64,000 nucleotides of DNA, taken from the NCBI RefSeq assembly GCF_040719375.1, contig NZ_JBFDTP010000002.1:930001-994000 (forward strand), written 5' to 3'. The notes beneath the pieces were generated by a model. It had not been told where the DNA came from, did not search any database, and worked only from the letters and a program-made list of their open reading frames with translations. Each line of letters begins with the position of its first letter. Positions within the stretch are counted from its first letter, which is position 1. The translations under genes and the position numbers were made by a program. Source of the stretch: Clostridium sp. AN503 (GTDB taxonomy: Bacteria > Bacillota > Clostridia > Lachnospirales > Lachnospiraceae). This document shows positions 42,344 to 50,500 of the stretch, in pieces.

Positions 42344-43267
42344 ATGAAGAAACGAACAGGACTCAGAGTCCTGGCGCTTTTATTGCTGTGCACGGCATGC
42401 GCCTGGTATCTGATCCCCCAGGGACGAAGACAGGAACTTTTAAGACCGCCGGACCGTTTGGCCGGTCAGGAGCGGATCATTCAGGATACTTCCGGGGAAC
42501 CGGGCCTGAAGGTGCATTTTATCGATGTGGGACAGGGAGACGCCACGTTATTGGAATCGGATGGTCATTTTATGCTGGTGGATGCAGGGGAGGAGAAAGA
42601 AGCGGCTCGTGTGGTCGCATATCTCCATGACCAGGGCGTGGACCGGCTGGATTACATCATAGGGACCCATCCCCACAGCGACCACATAGGTGCACTGGAT
42701 GATGTGGCGGAGAATTTTTTTGTGGACAGGGCGATTCTCTCCCCGGTTTCCTATGATACCTGGACTTACCGGCATTTGAACGACGTGCTGGAAGCAGAGG
42801 GGATCGACTGGGAGGATGCGTCGCCGGGGACACAGTATATGCTTGGCAGGGCGGAGTTTACCGTCCTGGCGCCCAACTGCGATTATGGAGAGTCGGTAAA
42901 CGACTGGTCCGTGGCGGTCCGGGTCGTATATGGGGATACGGCGTTTGTGCTGACCGGTGACGCCCAGGCGGATTCGGAAGCGGATATGTGCAGTAGCGGT
43001 CTGGAGCTTCAGGCGGATGTGCTGAAGCTGGGGCATCACGGCAGCAGCACATCCACCACACGGGAATTTTTGGACGCCGTGTCTCCGGACGCGGTGGTGG
43101 TAAGCTGCGGCCAGGGAAATGATTATGGATATCCTCATAAACGCACTATGGGAAAGGTGAAAGATCTGGCGGTATACCGCACGGATGAGCAGGGAACCAT
43201 CATCGCGTCCAGCGACGGCAGACGGGTTGTGTGGAATATGCAGCAGAGCGGCAGTGCGGCAGAATGA
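42344..43267 (+). CDS. Secreted ComEC/Rec2-like metallo-beta-lactamase-fold hydrolase
   Basis: The 307-residue protein has an N-terminal signal (residues 6-22, LRVLALLLLCTACAWYL) with a cysteine that could be lipid-modified. The MBL core has FIDVGQGDATLL, the zinc motif GTHPHSDHIGALDD, LTGDAQADSE and LKLGHHGSSTSTT. Its layout equals the free-standing C-terminal hydrolase domain of ComEC. Such proteins probably cut nucleic acids or nucleotides at the cell surface; that role is inference. The ribosome site is weak. A broken chagasin-like gene follows. Confidence 0.88.
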   Translation: MKKRTGLRVLALLLLCTACAWYLIPQGRRQELLRPPDRLAGQERIIQDTSGEPGLKVHFIDVGQGDATLLESDGHFMLVDAGEEKEAARVVAYLHDQGVDRLDYIIGTHPHSDHIGALDDVAENFFVDRAILSPVSYDTWTYRHLNDVLEAEGIDWEDASPGTQYMLGRAEFTVLAPNCDYGESVNDWSVAVRVVYGDTAFVLTGDAQADSEADMCSSGLELQADVLKLGHHGSSTSTTREFLDAVSPDAVVVSCGQGNDYGYPHKRTMGKVKDLAVYRTDEQGTIIASSDGRRVVWNMQQSGSAAE

Positions 43268-43315
43268 ACGAAAACAGAGCAATACGAAAGTGGTATACAC
43301 GGGAAGGAGCGGAAT

Positions 43316-43694
43316 ATGAAAAATAGAGGCATATATGCAGGAGTGGCAGTTTTGTTGGCGGCAGCATTGACCGGGGGATGTGCAGGAAAAAATACAGCAG
43401 GTACGAGGAAACCCGACCACCGGCTACACATGGCTTTACAGGATGGAGCCGGAAGGGATCGTTTCAGAAAAAGCGTCCGGGTTCTACCAGAATTACCATG
43501 AAAGCGGACTGGTGGGAGCGGGCGGGACCTTTGTATTTGATTTTACAGGGGAGCAGGAGGGGACTGCGGAGGTGATCTTTACCTACAGTCGCCCGTGGGA
43601 ATCAAAGCAGGCGGAGCAGACGAAGGTATACCAGATGACGGTGGATCAGGACGGTTATGTGACGGGGGAGGAAGTAAGGGAAAACGTTCAATGA
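43316..43694 (+). pseudogene. Chagasin-type (I42) cysteine protease inhibitor, broken
   Basis: The first frame encodes a lipoprotein signal, MKNRGIYAGVAVLLAAALTG then GC, and stops making sense after KNTAG. The next frame takes over at GNPTTGYTWLYRMEPEG and continues with GLVGAGGTFVFDF and YSRPWESKQ, the three inhibitory loops of chagasin-family inhibitors, ending at 43694. Between the lipobox and the NPTTGY loop the usual first beta strands are missing, so there is both a frameshift and a deletion. The whole family is normally about 110 residues after the signal. No functional product is expected. Confidence 0.7.
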
Positions 43695-43725
43695 GAAGCA
43701 GAAAAAGCCCTATAAAAAGGGAGGA

Positions 43726-43750
43726 GCCGACGGTTTTAACAACCGTCGGC
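43726..43750 (+). terminator. Hairpin after the chagasin relic
   Basis: GCCGACGGTT (43726-43735) and AACCGTCGGC (43741-43750) pair perfectly around five bases. No T-run follows on the plus strand, so termination efficiency is uncertain. Confidence 0.5.
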
Positions 43751-43882
43751 GATTATGAAAAAAATTTTATCAAATTGTAGTTGGTAGCTTTTCATTTGAT
43801 AGTTATAGTATAGCGGGGAATTGTGAAAGAAATTTAGCAAAAGTGTGGAAAGTTTGTAACAGTTTTGTGAACAGGAAATGAA

Positions 43883-43928
43883 CAAAAACGCCGGGCGGAG
43901 GACTTGTGAAAACCTCTCCGCCCGGCGT
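43883..43928 (-). terminator. Terminator of pncB
   Basis: A 13-base GC-rich perfect stem joins 43888-43900 and 43916-43928, with TTTTG following on the minus strand, just after the pncB stop. Confidence 0.8.
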
Positions 43929-43940
43929 AAAATGTTAAGC

Positions 43941-45401
43941 TCAGTCGTTGTAATGATAGCTGTCAAGAAGCTGGTTCTTCATATGCCACAGTTCGTTGGA
44001 TAAATCCACATGGACCCTGTGGGGGAATTCCAGACGCAAGGATTCCTCCCAGAGCGTTGCCAGTTCACCCTTACAGTATTTCTGGATATCCATAACCTTC
44101 GGGGATTCATATACGCACTCCCCATTTTTAAACACAGGGACCATCAGCTCGCGCATGGTATAGCTGCCGGGAGCCAGATGGGTCTTTTTCCAGGTCTCGA
44201 TCGGGTCAAAAAGGAGCAGGGACTTGGAGGTGTCATATTCCTCGCCTACCAGGCAGATCAGATCCGCGATGATCTTTCCGGTATTCTTGTCGTAGATCCT
44301 CTGGATGGTCTTGTTGCCCGGGTTAGTGATCTTTTCTGCATTCTCGGACAGTTTGATCTTCGGTATGAATTTGCCGGTATTTTTGTCCTGGATGGCAGCC
44401 AGCTTGTATACGCCGCCGAAGGAAGGGCAGTCCTTGGAGGTGATTAAGTTGGTGCCTACGCCCCAGGAGTTGATGGTTGCGCCCTGAAGCTTCAGGGAAG
44501 TGATCAGAGTCTCGTCCAAGTCGTTGGATGCGGAGATGACTGCATCAGGGAAACCGGCGTCATCCAGCATTTTTTTCGCTTTTTTGGACAGATAAGCCAG
44601 GTCGCCGCTGTCCAAACGGATGCCGTAAAAGGTCAGCGGAATACCGGCCTCGCGCATCTCGGTAAATACCTTTATGGCGTTTGGTATGCCGGAATTCAAG
44701 GTGTCATAGGTGTCCACCAGCAGGATGCAGGCGGTGGGATAGAGCTTGGCATAGGTGCGGAATGCGGTCAATTCATCCGGGAAGCTCATGATCCAGCTGT
44801 GGGCATGGGTACCTTTGACCGGGACGTCAAACATCTTCCCGCAGAGCACGTTGGAGGTGCCGATACATCCGGCGATCATGGCGGCGCGGGCCCCATAGAT
44901 ACCAGCGTCCGGTCCCTGTGCGCGCCTAAGGCCAAATTCCATGACTCCGTCACCCTTGGCGGCATAGACTACGCGTGCGGCTTTTGTGGCGATCAGGGAC
45001 TGGTGGTTGATGATATTTAAAAGAGCAGTCTCCACAAGCTGGGCTTCCATGATCGGGGCGATCACCTTGACAAGCGGTTCGCGCGGGAAGATGACAGTTC
45101 CCTCCGGGATCGCGTAGATATCTCCGGAAAAATGGAAATTCCGCAGGTAGTCCAGAAAATCCTCCCCAAACAGCCCGGTAGTGCGGAGATAGTCAATATC
45201 CTCCTCATCAAAATGCAGGTTCCGGATATATTCGATGACCTGCTCTAAACCGGCACAGATGGCATAGCCACCATTGTTGGGGTTGCTTCGGTAGAACGCG
45301 TCAAAAATGACGGTCTCGTTGGCGTCTTTCTCTTTGAAATAACCCTGCATCATGGTTAATTCATACAGATCGGTCAGCAGGGTTAAGTTTCTCTGGCTCA
45401 T
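43941..45401 (-). CDS. pncB: Nicotinate phosphoribosyltransferase
   Basis: It converts nicotinate and PRPP to nicotinate mononucleotide in NAD salvage. About 486 residues from the ATG at 45401, chosen because AAAGGAG lies 7 bases before it. Family features include LLTDLYELTMMQGYF, FDAFYRSNPNNGGYAICAGL, GTHAHSWIMSFPDELTAFR, the PRPP-site segment GIRLDSGDLAYLSKKA, and SNDLDETLI. It is monocistronic, with its own promoter at 45458 and terminator at 43883. Confidence 0.94.
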   Translation of the reverse strand: MSQRNLTLLTDLYELTMMQGYFKEKDANETVIFDAFYRSNPNNGGYAICAGLEQVIEYIRNLHFDEEDIDYLRTTGLFGEDFLDYLRNFHFSGDIYAIPEGTVIFPREPLVKVIAPIMEAQLVETALLNIINHQSLIATKAARVVYAAKGDGVMEFGLRRAQGPDAGIYGARAAMIAGCIGTSNVLCGKMFDVPVKGTHAHSWIMSFPDELTAFRTYAKLYPTACILLVDTYDTLNSGIPNAIKVFTEMREAGIPLTFYGIRLDSGDLAYLSKKAKKMLDDAGFPDAVISASNDLDETLITSLKLQGATINSWGVGTNLITSKDCPSFGGVYKLAAIQDKNTGKFIPKIKLSENAEKITNPGNKTIQRIYDKNTGKIIADLICLVGEEYDTSKSLLLFDPIETWKKTHLAPGSYTMRELMVPVFKNGECVYESPKVMDIQKYCKGELATLWEESLRLEFPHRVHVDLSNELWHMKNQLLDSYHYND

Positions 45402-45457
45402 GGCAGTTCTCCTTTGGCTCATTAAGTTTTGGTAAGACTTTTGTTAAATTACTGTGT

Positions 45458-45486
45458 AGTATAGCACCGTCGGGAGAAAATTACAA
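45458..45486 (-). promoter_or_regulatory. Promoter of pncB
   Basis: On the minus strand TTGTAA (complement of 45481-45486), 17 bases, TATACT (complement of 45458-45463). Confidence 0.6.
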
Positions 45487-45581
45487 ACCAAATGTTAAAA
45501 AAATAACATATCATGGCTTTGAAGGGATATTTTGGATGATCATTCCAACAGATTATGAAAGATGGCAACTCTGGAAAAGCA

Positions 45582-45610
45582 TTGAATTATTTTTATAAAT
45601 CTGCTATTCT
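45582..45610 (+). promoter_or_regulatory. Promoter of the Rpn-type nuclease gene
   Basis: TTGAAT (45582-45587), 17 bases, TATTCT (45605-45610). The leader of about 110 bases contains small hairpins such as CAGGA/TCCTG. The rest of 45402-45729 holds only this and the divergent pncB promoter. Confidence 0.55.
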
Positions 45611-45729
45611 ATAAATACTTCGTCAGGAATTCAAGTCCTGCCCAAAGTTCTTCAGCTTCGTGTCCGGTTGTTCACCGGCAAGAATCCTGAAATGTTGATT
45701 TTACTGAATTTAAAAAAGGAGGTATGCTT

Positions 45730-46878
45730 ATGTGCATGCACAAGAAACACGCCGGAGAGGCGCCGCTTCACATTTTTGGGGAGCCGACGCCGCCGGAACA
45801 GATCCTGGATTACCTGTGTGAGAATCCGGAGCTTTACTATCGGTATCAGGAGATGCCACCTTATATGCAACAGCAGTTTTTAGATTTTTGCTGTGGGGTC
45901 TCGGGACTCTGTATTTGCTACGACCCGTTTTTTAAGTATATTTTCAATGCAGAGCTCCATCCGGAGAGGCTGTCAGAATTTCTGACGGCCCTGATCGGTG
46001 TGACGGTCCGGGTGCGAAGAGTGCTCCCGAACGAAGGCGGGCGGCTCGTGGGGGAAGGCTCCCTGGTCATCATGGACATTGTGGTGGAGCTTGAAGATCA
46101 TTCCCTGGGAAATGTGGAAATACAAAAATATCCCTATGCCTTTCCAGGTCCGCGTGCCGCTTGCTACTCCAGCGATCTGGTACTGCGTCAGTATTCCAGT
46201 GCAAGGAGCCGGGGGAAGGGTGATTTTGATTACAGGGAGCTTCGCACGGTATACACGATCGTTATCCTGGAGAAGAGCGGAGCTGAGTTCCATGCATTTC
46301 CCAACCAGTATCTCCATCGTTCTTCCCAAGTTTTTGACACCGGATTAGACCTGGATCTGCTGCAGAAATATATTTACATACCTCTTGACGTATTTCGGAA
46401 ATATCTTCATAATAAAGATATAGAAACCGAGCAGGAGGCATGGCTGTCGTTTCTGGCCTACGACGACCCGGAGCATGTCTTTCAGATCCAGGACCGCTTC
46501 CCAAGGTTTCGTGAGCTGTATGCAGATATGGCGGGATTTCGGAAGAATGTGAAGGAGGTGCTTGGAATGTTTTCGGAAGCATTGGCGATCATGGACAGGA
46601 ATACGGTAAGGAATATGATGGAGGAACAGCAGAAGGAGCTGGAGGAGAATAAGAAGAAGCTGGCAGAAAGCAGGCAGGAGCTGGCGAAAAGCAGGCAAGA
46701 GGTGGAGGAAAGCAGGCAAGAGCTGGAAGAAAGCAGGCAAGAGCTGGAAGAAAGCAGGCAAGAGGTGGCAGAGAATAAGAAAGAGCTGGCAGAAAGTAAG
46801 CGGGCTCTGATGGAGAAGGATCAGGAGCTGGCTCTGTTAAAAGCCCAGCTTGCAAAGCTCTCTTCCCAGTCTGTATAA
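45730..46878 (+). CDS. Rpn-type nuclease with repeat-built coiled-coil tail
   Basis: The 382-residue protein starts at the ATG at 45730, 7 bases after AGGAGG (the ATG at 45724 is too close). The PD-(D/E)XK nuclease-like core runs from about 55 to 260: YDPFFKYIFNAELHPERLSE, IMDIVVELEDHSLGNVEIQKY with the catalytic D...E.K-like series, then LRTVYTIVILEKS. The tail, from about 300, is a coiled coil made of five near-identical SRQE(L/V) heptads encoded by 21-base tandem repeats at about 46663-46770. The number of heptads probably varies between strains. Rpn proteins cut DNA and promote recombination, and are proposed in phage defence. Confidence 0.75.
   Translation: MCMHKKHAGEAPLHIFGEPTPPEQILDYLCENPELYYRYQEMPPYMQQQFLDFCCGVSGLCICYDPFFKYIFNAELHPERLSEFLTALIGVTVRVRRVLPNEGGRLVGEGSLVIMDIVVELEDHSLGNVEIQKYPYAFPGPRAACYSSDLVLRQYSSARSRGKGDFDYRELRTVYTIVILEKSGAEFHAFPNQYLHRSSQVFDTGLDLDLLQKYIYIPLDVFRKYLHNKDIETEQEAWLSFLAYDDPEHVFQIQDRFPRFRELYADMAGFRKNVKEVLGMFSEALAIMDRNTVRNMMEEQQKELEENKKKLAESRQELAKSRQEVEESRQELEESRQELEESRQEVAENKKELAESKRALMEKDQELALLKAQLAKLSSQSV
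46663..46770 (+). repeat. 21-bp tandem repeats in the Rpn tail
   Basis: Units close to GAAAGCAGGCAAGAGCTGGA recur in frame about five times and encode ESRQELE-like heptads. Late units are nearly identical, pointing to recent slippage expansion. Confidence 0.8.
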
Positions 46879-46907
46879 GTAGTCTTTTTAAAAATCACTT
46901 CCAGACC

Positions 46908-46936
46908 TTGACATTTTCATGGTAAATCAATATAAT
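46908..46936 (+). promoter_or_regulatory. Consensus promoter of ileS
   Basis: TTGACA (46908-46913), 17 bases, TATAAT (46931-46936): a perfect consensus. It starts the T-box leader near 46943. Confidence 0.9.
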
Positions 46937-46942
46937 ATAGAA

Positions 46943-47195
46943 GAATCTTGATAAAATAAGACGTAGACGGAGACAGTAGCGCCGCGTGGAAAGCCTCAGC
47001 GAGCCGGGGAAGGTGGAAGCCCGGAGTCAGTACAGCGGCAGGCGAAGATCACTCCTGAGTTGCAGGCTGAAGGTAAAGTAGGCCGGGCCGGTTTTCCCTC
47101 GTTATCGGGAACTCATATAATGGTATGCAGTAATAGGTGGTAGAAAAGGCATGAACTTTGCGCCCTTTCCCTGTTTGCAGGGAAGGGGCGTTTTT
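46943..47195 (+). ncRNA. T-box leader, isoleucine type
   Basis: The leader has the T-box order: an AGACAGTAGC kink-turn region, an apical loop AGCGAGCCGGGGAAGGTGGA, a candidate specifier ATC at 47048-47050 in the context GAAG-ATC-ACTCCTGAG, the T-box core around AGGTGGTA (47135-47142) and a terminator (47161-47195). An ATC specifier reads isoleucine, matching ileS downstream. Uncharged tRNA-Ile should favour antitermination. The T-box core is a little shorter than the usual AGGGTGGTACCGCG. Confidence 0.8.
47161..47195 (+). terminator. T-box terminator
   Basis: CGCCCTTTCCCTG (47161-47173) pairs with CAGGGAAGGGGCG (47178-47190), with one G-U pair, and is followed by TTTTT. Confidence 0.9.
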
Positions 47196-47196
47196 A

Positions 47197-47270
47197 ATTC
47201 ATAGGAAATTACGTCCTATGAATCAAAAACTCTCCGCGCGGCAGCGCGAGAGTTCCGCAAGTGGAACTCT
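47197..47270. repeat. Cluster of small hairpins, possibly a dispersed repeat, before ileS
   Basis: First hairpin: ATTCATAGGA (47197-47206) with TCCTATGAAT (47214-47223). Second: AACTCT plus CGCGC (47228-47239) with GCGCG plus AGAGTT (47244-47254). A third uses AGAGTTCC (47249-47256) with GGAACTCT (47263-47270), so the second and third exclude each other. The block lies between the T-box terminator and ileS. It looks like an inserted repeat rather than part of the riboswitch. Confidence 0.6.
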
Positions 47271-47336
47271 TTGTTTCATTCATATAAAAATTAACGTCAT
47301 TTCACACCGAAGAAAGAATGGAGGTCTAAGAAAGGC

Positions 47337-50300
47337 ATGTACGAGAAAGTACCTACAAATCTCAACTTTGTGGAAAGGGAAAAGAAAGTTGAGAAGTTCT
47401 GGAAAGATGAGAAGATCTTTGAGAAGAGCATGGACAGCCGGAAAGAAGGTGAGACCTATACCTTCTATGACGGACCGCCGACAGCGAACGGCAAGCCTCA
47501 TATCGGTCATGTGCTGACTCGTGTCATCAAGGACATGATTCCCCGTTACCGAACCATGAAGGGCTGCATGGTGCCCCGCAAGGCAGGCTGGGATACCCAT
47601 GGGCTGCCGGTAGAGCTGGAGGTAGAGAAGCTTTTAGGGCTGGACGGCAAGGAACAGATCGAGCAGTATGGTCTGGAGCCGTTCATTGGGCATTGCAAAG
47701 AAAGCGTCTGGAAATACAAGGGCATGTGGGAGGATTTCTCCGGTACGGTCGGCTTTTGGGCGGACATGGATGATCCGTATGTGACCTATCATAACGACTT
47801 CATTGAGTCAGAGTGGTGGGCCTTAAAACAGATCTGGGAAAAGGGACTTCTGTACAAAGGCTTTAAGATCGTTCCTTACTGCCCGCGCTGCGGCACTCCG
47901 CTGTCCAGCCATGAGGTGGCCCAGGGTTATAAAGACGTGAAAGAGCGCTCCGCCATCGCCCGTTTCAAAGTGAAGGGGGAGGACGCTTATATCCTGGCAT
48001 GGACGACCACGCCGTGGACCCTGCCGTCCAACGTGGGCCTTTGCGTAAATCCAAATGAGGACTATGTCAGGGTGAAGAACGGAGACTATGTTTATTACCT
48101 TGCCGAAGCTCTTTGTGATACAGTCCTGGAGGGCGAATATACTGTATTGGAGCGGTATAAAGGCAAGGAACTGGAATATAAAGAATATGAGCCGCTTTTT
48201 GATTTTGCAGTGGATATCTGCGAAAAACAGCACAAGAAGGCATTTTATGTAGTGTGCGATACCTATGTTACCCTGACTGACGGTACCGGCGTGGTTCATA
48301 TTGCCCCGGCCTTCGGTGAGGACGATTCCAAGGTGGGAAGAAAATATGATCTTCCGTTTGTACAGCTTGTAGACGCCAAGGGGGAGATGACAAAGGAAAC
48401 CCCGTGGGCAGGTACTTTTGTGAAAAAGGCCGATCCAATGGTACTGAAGGCATTGGAGGAGAAGGGGCTTTTATTCTCTGCACCGAGCTTTGAGCACAGC
48501 TACCCGCACTGCTGGCGCTGTGATACGCCGCTTATCTATTATGCGCGTGAATCCTGGTTCATCAAGATGACTGCAGTAAAAGAGGATCTGATCCGCAACA
48601 ACAATACGATCAACTGGATTCCGGAGAGCATAGGCAAAGGCCGCTTCGGCGACTGGCTGGAGAATGTGCAGGACTGGGGGGTCAGCCGGAACCGCTACTG
48701 GGGTACGCCGCTCAATATCTGGGAGTGTGAGTGTGGTGAGCAGCATTCCATCGGAAGCATTGAGGAGCTGAAGCGTATGTCTCCCAACTGCCCGGATGAC
48801 ATTGAGCTGCACCGCCCATTTATTGACAATGTGACCATCACCTGTCCCAAGTGCGGAAAGCAGATGAAGCGTGTTCCGGAGGTTATCGACTGCTGGTTCG
48901 ATTCCGGTTCCATGCCGTTTGCACAGCACCATTATCCGTTTGAGAATAAGGAGCTGTTTGAGCAGCAGTTCCCCGCAGATTTCATCTCTGAGGCAGTGGA
49001 TCAGACCAGAGGCTGGTTCTATTCCCTGCTTGCGATCTCGACCCTGATCTTCAACAAGGCGCCGTATAAGAACGTGATCGTGCTGGGGCATGTACAGGAT
49101 GAGAATGGGCAGAAGATGAGCAAATCCAAAGGCAATGCGGTGGATCCCTTTGAAGCCTTAGACACCTATGGAGCAGATGCGATCCGCTGGTATTTCTATG
49201 TCAACAGCGCTCCATGGCTGCCGAACCGTTTCCACGGCAAGGCTGTCCAGGAGGGACAGCGCAAGTTCATGGGAACTCTGTGGAATACCTATGCGTTCTT
49301 TGTGCTCTATGCGAACATTGACAATTTTGACGCTACAAAATACCATTTGGAGTACGATAAACTGACTGTTATGGATAAATGGCTGCTGTCCAAGATGAAT
49401 TCCATGGTGAAATCTGTTGACGACAATCTGGCCAATTACCGGATTCCTGAGGCCGCAAGGGCATTGCAGGAGTTTGTGGATGACATGAGCAACTGGTACG
49501 TGAGACGGAGCAGGGAGCGTTTCTGGGCGAAGGGCATGGAGCAGGATAAGGTGAGCGCCTATATGACCCTTTACACCGCCCTTGTGACTGTGGCGAAGGC
49601 CGCGGCCCCCATGATCCCGTTTATGACGGAGGACATCTACCAGAACCTGGTGAGAAACATTGACAAGGATGCGCCTGAGAGCGTACACTTGTGTGATTTC
49701 CCGGCAGTGGATGAGCTTCTGATCGACCGTCAGCTGGAGGATGATATGGATGAGGTGCTGAAGGTTGTCGTGCTTGGCCGTGCTGCCAGGAATACGGCGA
49801 ATTTGAAGAACCGCCAGCCGATCGGTACCATGTATGTGAAAGCGGACCATGAGCTGTCCGAATTCTATGTGGAGATCATCGAGGACGAACTGAATGTGAA
49901 GCATGTGGAATTTGTGGAGGATGTGCGCAATTTTACCTCCTACAGCTTCAAACCGCAGCTTAAGACCGTTGGACCAAAATACGGAAAGCAGCTTGGCAAT
50001 ATCAGGAAGGCCCTGGCAGAGATCGACGGAAACGAAGCTATGGATACGCTGAAAGCAGAAGGCGCTTTGAAATTTGATTTCGGCGGCGAGGAAGTTGTCC
50101 TGACCGAGGATGATCTGCTGATCGATATGGCACAGACCGAAGGTTATGTGTCGGAGAGTGATAACAATATCACGGTTGCCCTGGATACCAACTTAACACC
50201 CGAGCTGGTGGAGGAAGGCTTCGTCCGGGAGCTGGTGAGCAAGATCCAGACCATGCGCAAGGAGGCCGGCTTTGAAGTGACCGACCACATCAAGGTATAC

Positions 50301-50471
50301 CAGGATAACAATGACAAGATCGCAGAGATCCTGAAGGCACATGCCGACACCATCAAGAAAGAGGTGCTTGCAAACTATATCCTGCTGGGCCAGATGGGCG
50401 GATTTGCAAAAGAATGGAACATCAACGGTGAGACCGGAATGTTGGGCGTAGAGAAGACTGACTGTGACTGA
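47337..50471 (+). CDS. ileS: Isoleucyl-tRNA synthetase, long (type 2-like)
   Basis: It charges tRNA-Ile. The chain is 1044 residues, longer than the roughly 930-residue bacterial type. It has GPPTANGKPHIGHVLTR with the HIGH motif near residue 60, AGWDTHGLPVE, an editing domain (WTTTPWTLPSN), DQTRGWFYSLL and KMSKSKGNAVDP with the KMSKS motif near residue 592. Length and the HIGH-region sequence point to the eukaryote-like IleS2 class, which in other bacteria gives natural mupirocin tolerance; that is family knowledge, not shown here. It is controlled by the Ile T-box. glgP follows 29 bases later. Confidence 0.95.
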   Translation: MYEKVPTNLNFVEREKKVEKFWKDEKIFEKSMDSRKEGETYTFYDGPPTANGKPHIGHVLTRVIKDMIPRYRTMKGCMVPRKAGWDTHGLPVELEVEKLLGLDGKEQIEQYGLEPFIGHCKESVWKYKGMWEDFSGTVGFWADMDDPYVTYHNDFIESEWWALKQIWEKGLLYKGFKIVPYCPRCGTPLSSHEVAQGYKDVKERSAIARFKVKGEDAYILAWTTTPWTLPSNVGLCVNPNEDYVRVKNGDYVYYLAEALCDTVLEGEYTVLERYKGKELEYKEYEPLFDFAVDICEKQHKKAFYVVCDTYVTLTDGTGVVHIAPAFGEDDSKVGRKYDLPFVQLVDAKGEMTKETPWAGTFVKKADPMVLKALEEKGLLFSAPSFEHSYPHCWRCDTPLIYYARESWFIKMTAVKEDLIRNNNTINWIPESIGKGRFGDWLENVQDWGVSRNRYWGTPLNIWECECGEQHSIGSIEELKRMSPNCPDDIELHRPFIDNVTITCPKCGKQMKRVPEVIDCWFDSGSMPFAQHHYPFENKELFEQQFPADFISEAVDQTRGWFYSLLAISTLIFNKAPYKNVIVLGHVQDENGQKMSKSKGNAVDPFEALDTYGADAIRWYFYVNSAPWLPNRFHGKAVQEGQRKFMGTLWNTYAFFVLYANIDNFDATKYHLEYDKLTVMDKWLLSKMNSMVKSVDDNLANYRIPEAARALQEFVDDMSNWYVRRSRERFWAKGMEQDKVSAYMTLYTALVTVAKAAAPMIPFMTEDIYQNLVRNIDKDAPESVHLCDFPAVDELLIDRQLEDDMDEVLKVVVLGRAARNTANLKNRQPIGTMYVKADHELSEFYVEIIEDELNVKHVEFVEDVRNFTSYSFKPQLKTVGPKYGKQLGNIRKALAEIDGNEAMDTLKAEGALKFDFGGEEVVLTEDDLLIDMAQTEGYVSESDNNITVALDTNLTPELVEEGFVRELVSKIQTMRKEAGFEVTDHIKVYQDNNDKIAEILKAHADTIKKEVLANYILLGQMGGFAKEWNINGETGMLGVEKTDCD

Positions 50472-50500
50472 GAGCACGGCAGATTAGGAGGAAAGCCACT

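Noticed and set aside
46663..46770. Short tandem repeats as a possible CRISPR array
   Set aside because: Units are contiguous, lack spacers and keep a reading frame inside the Rpn gene.
46589..46855. Minus-strand Pro/Leu/Ala-rich ORF opposite the Rpn repeats
   Set aside because: It arises from reading the tandem repeats backwards; no gene features.
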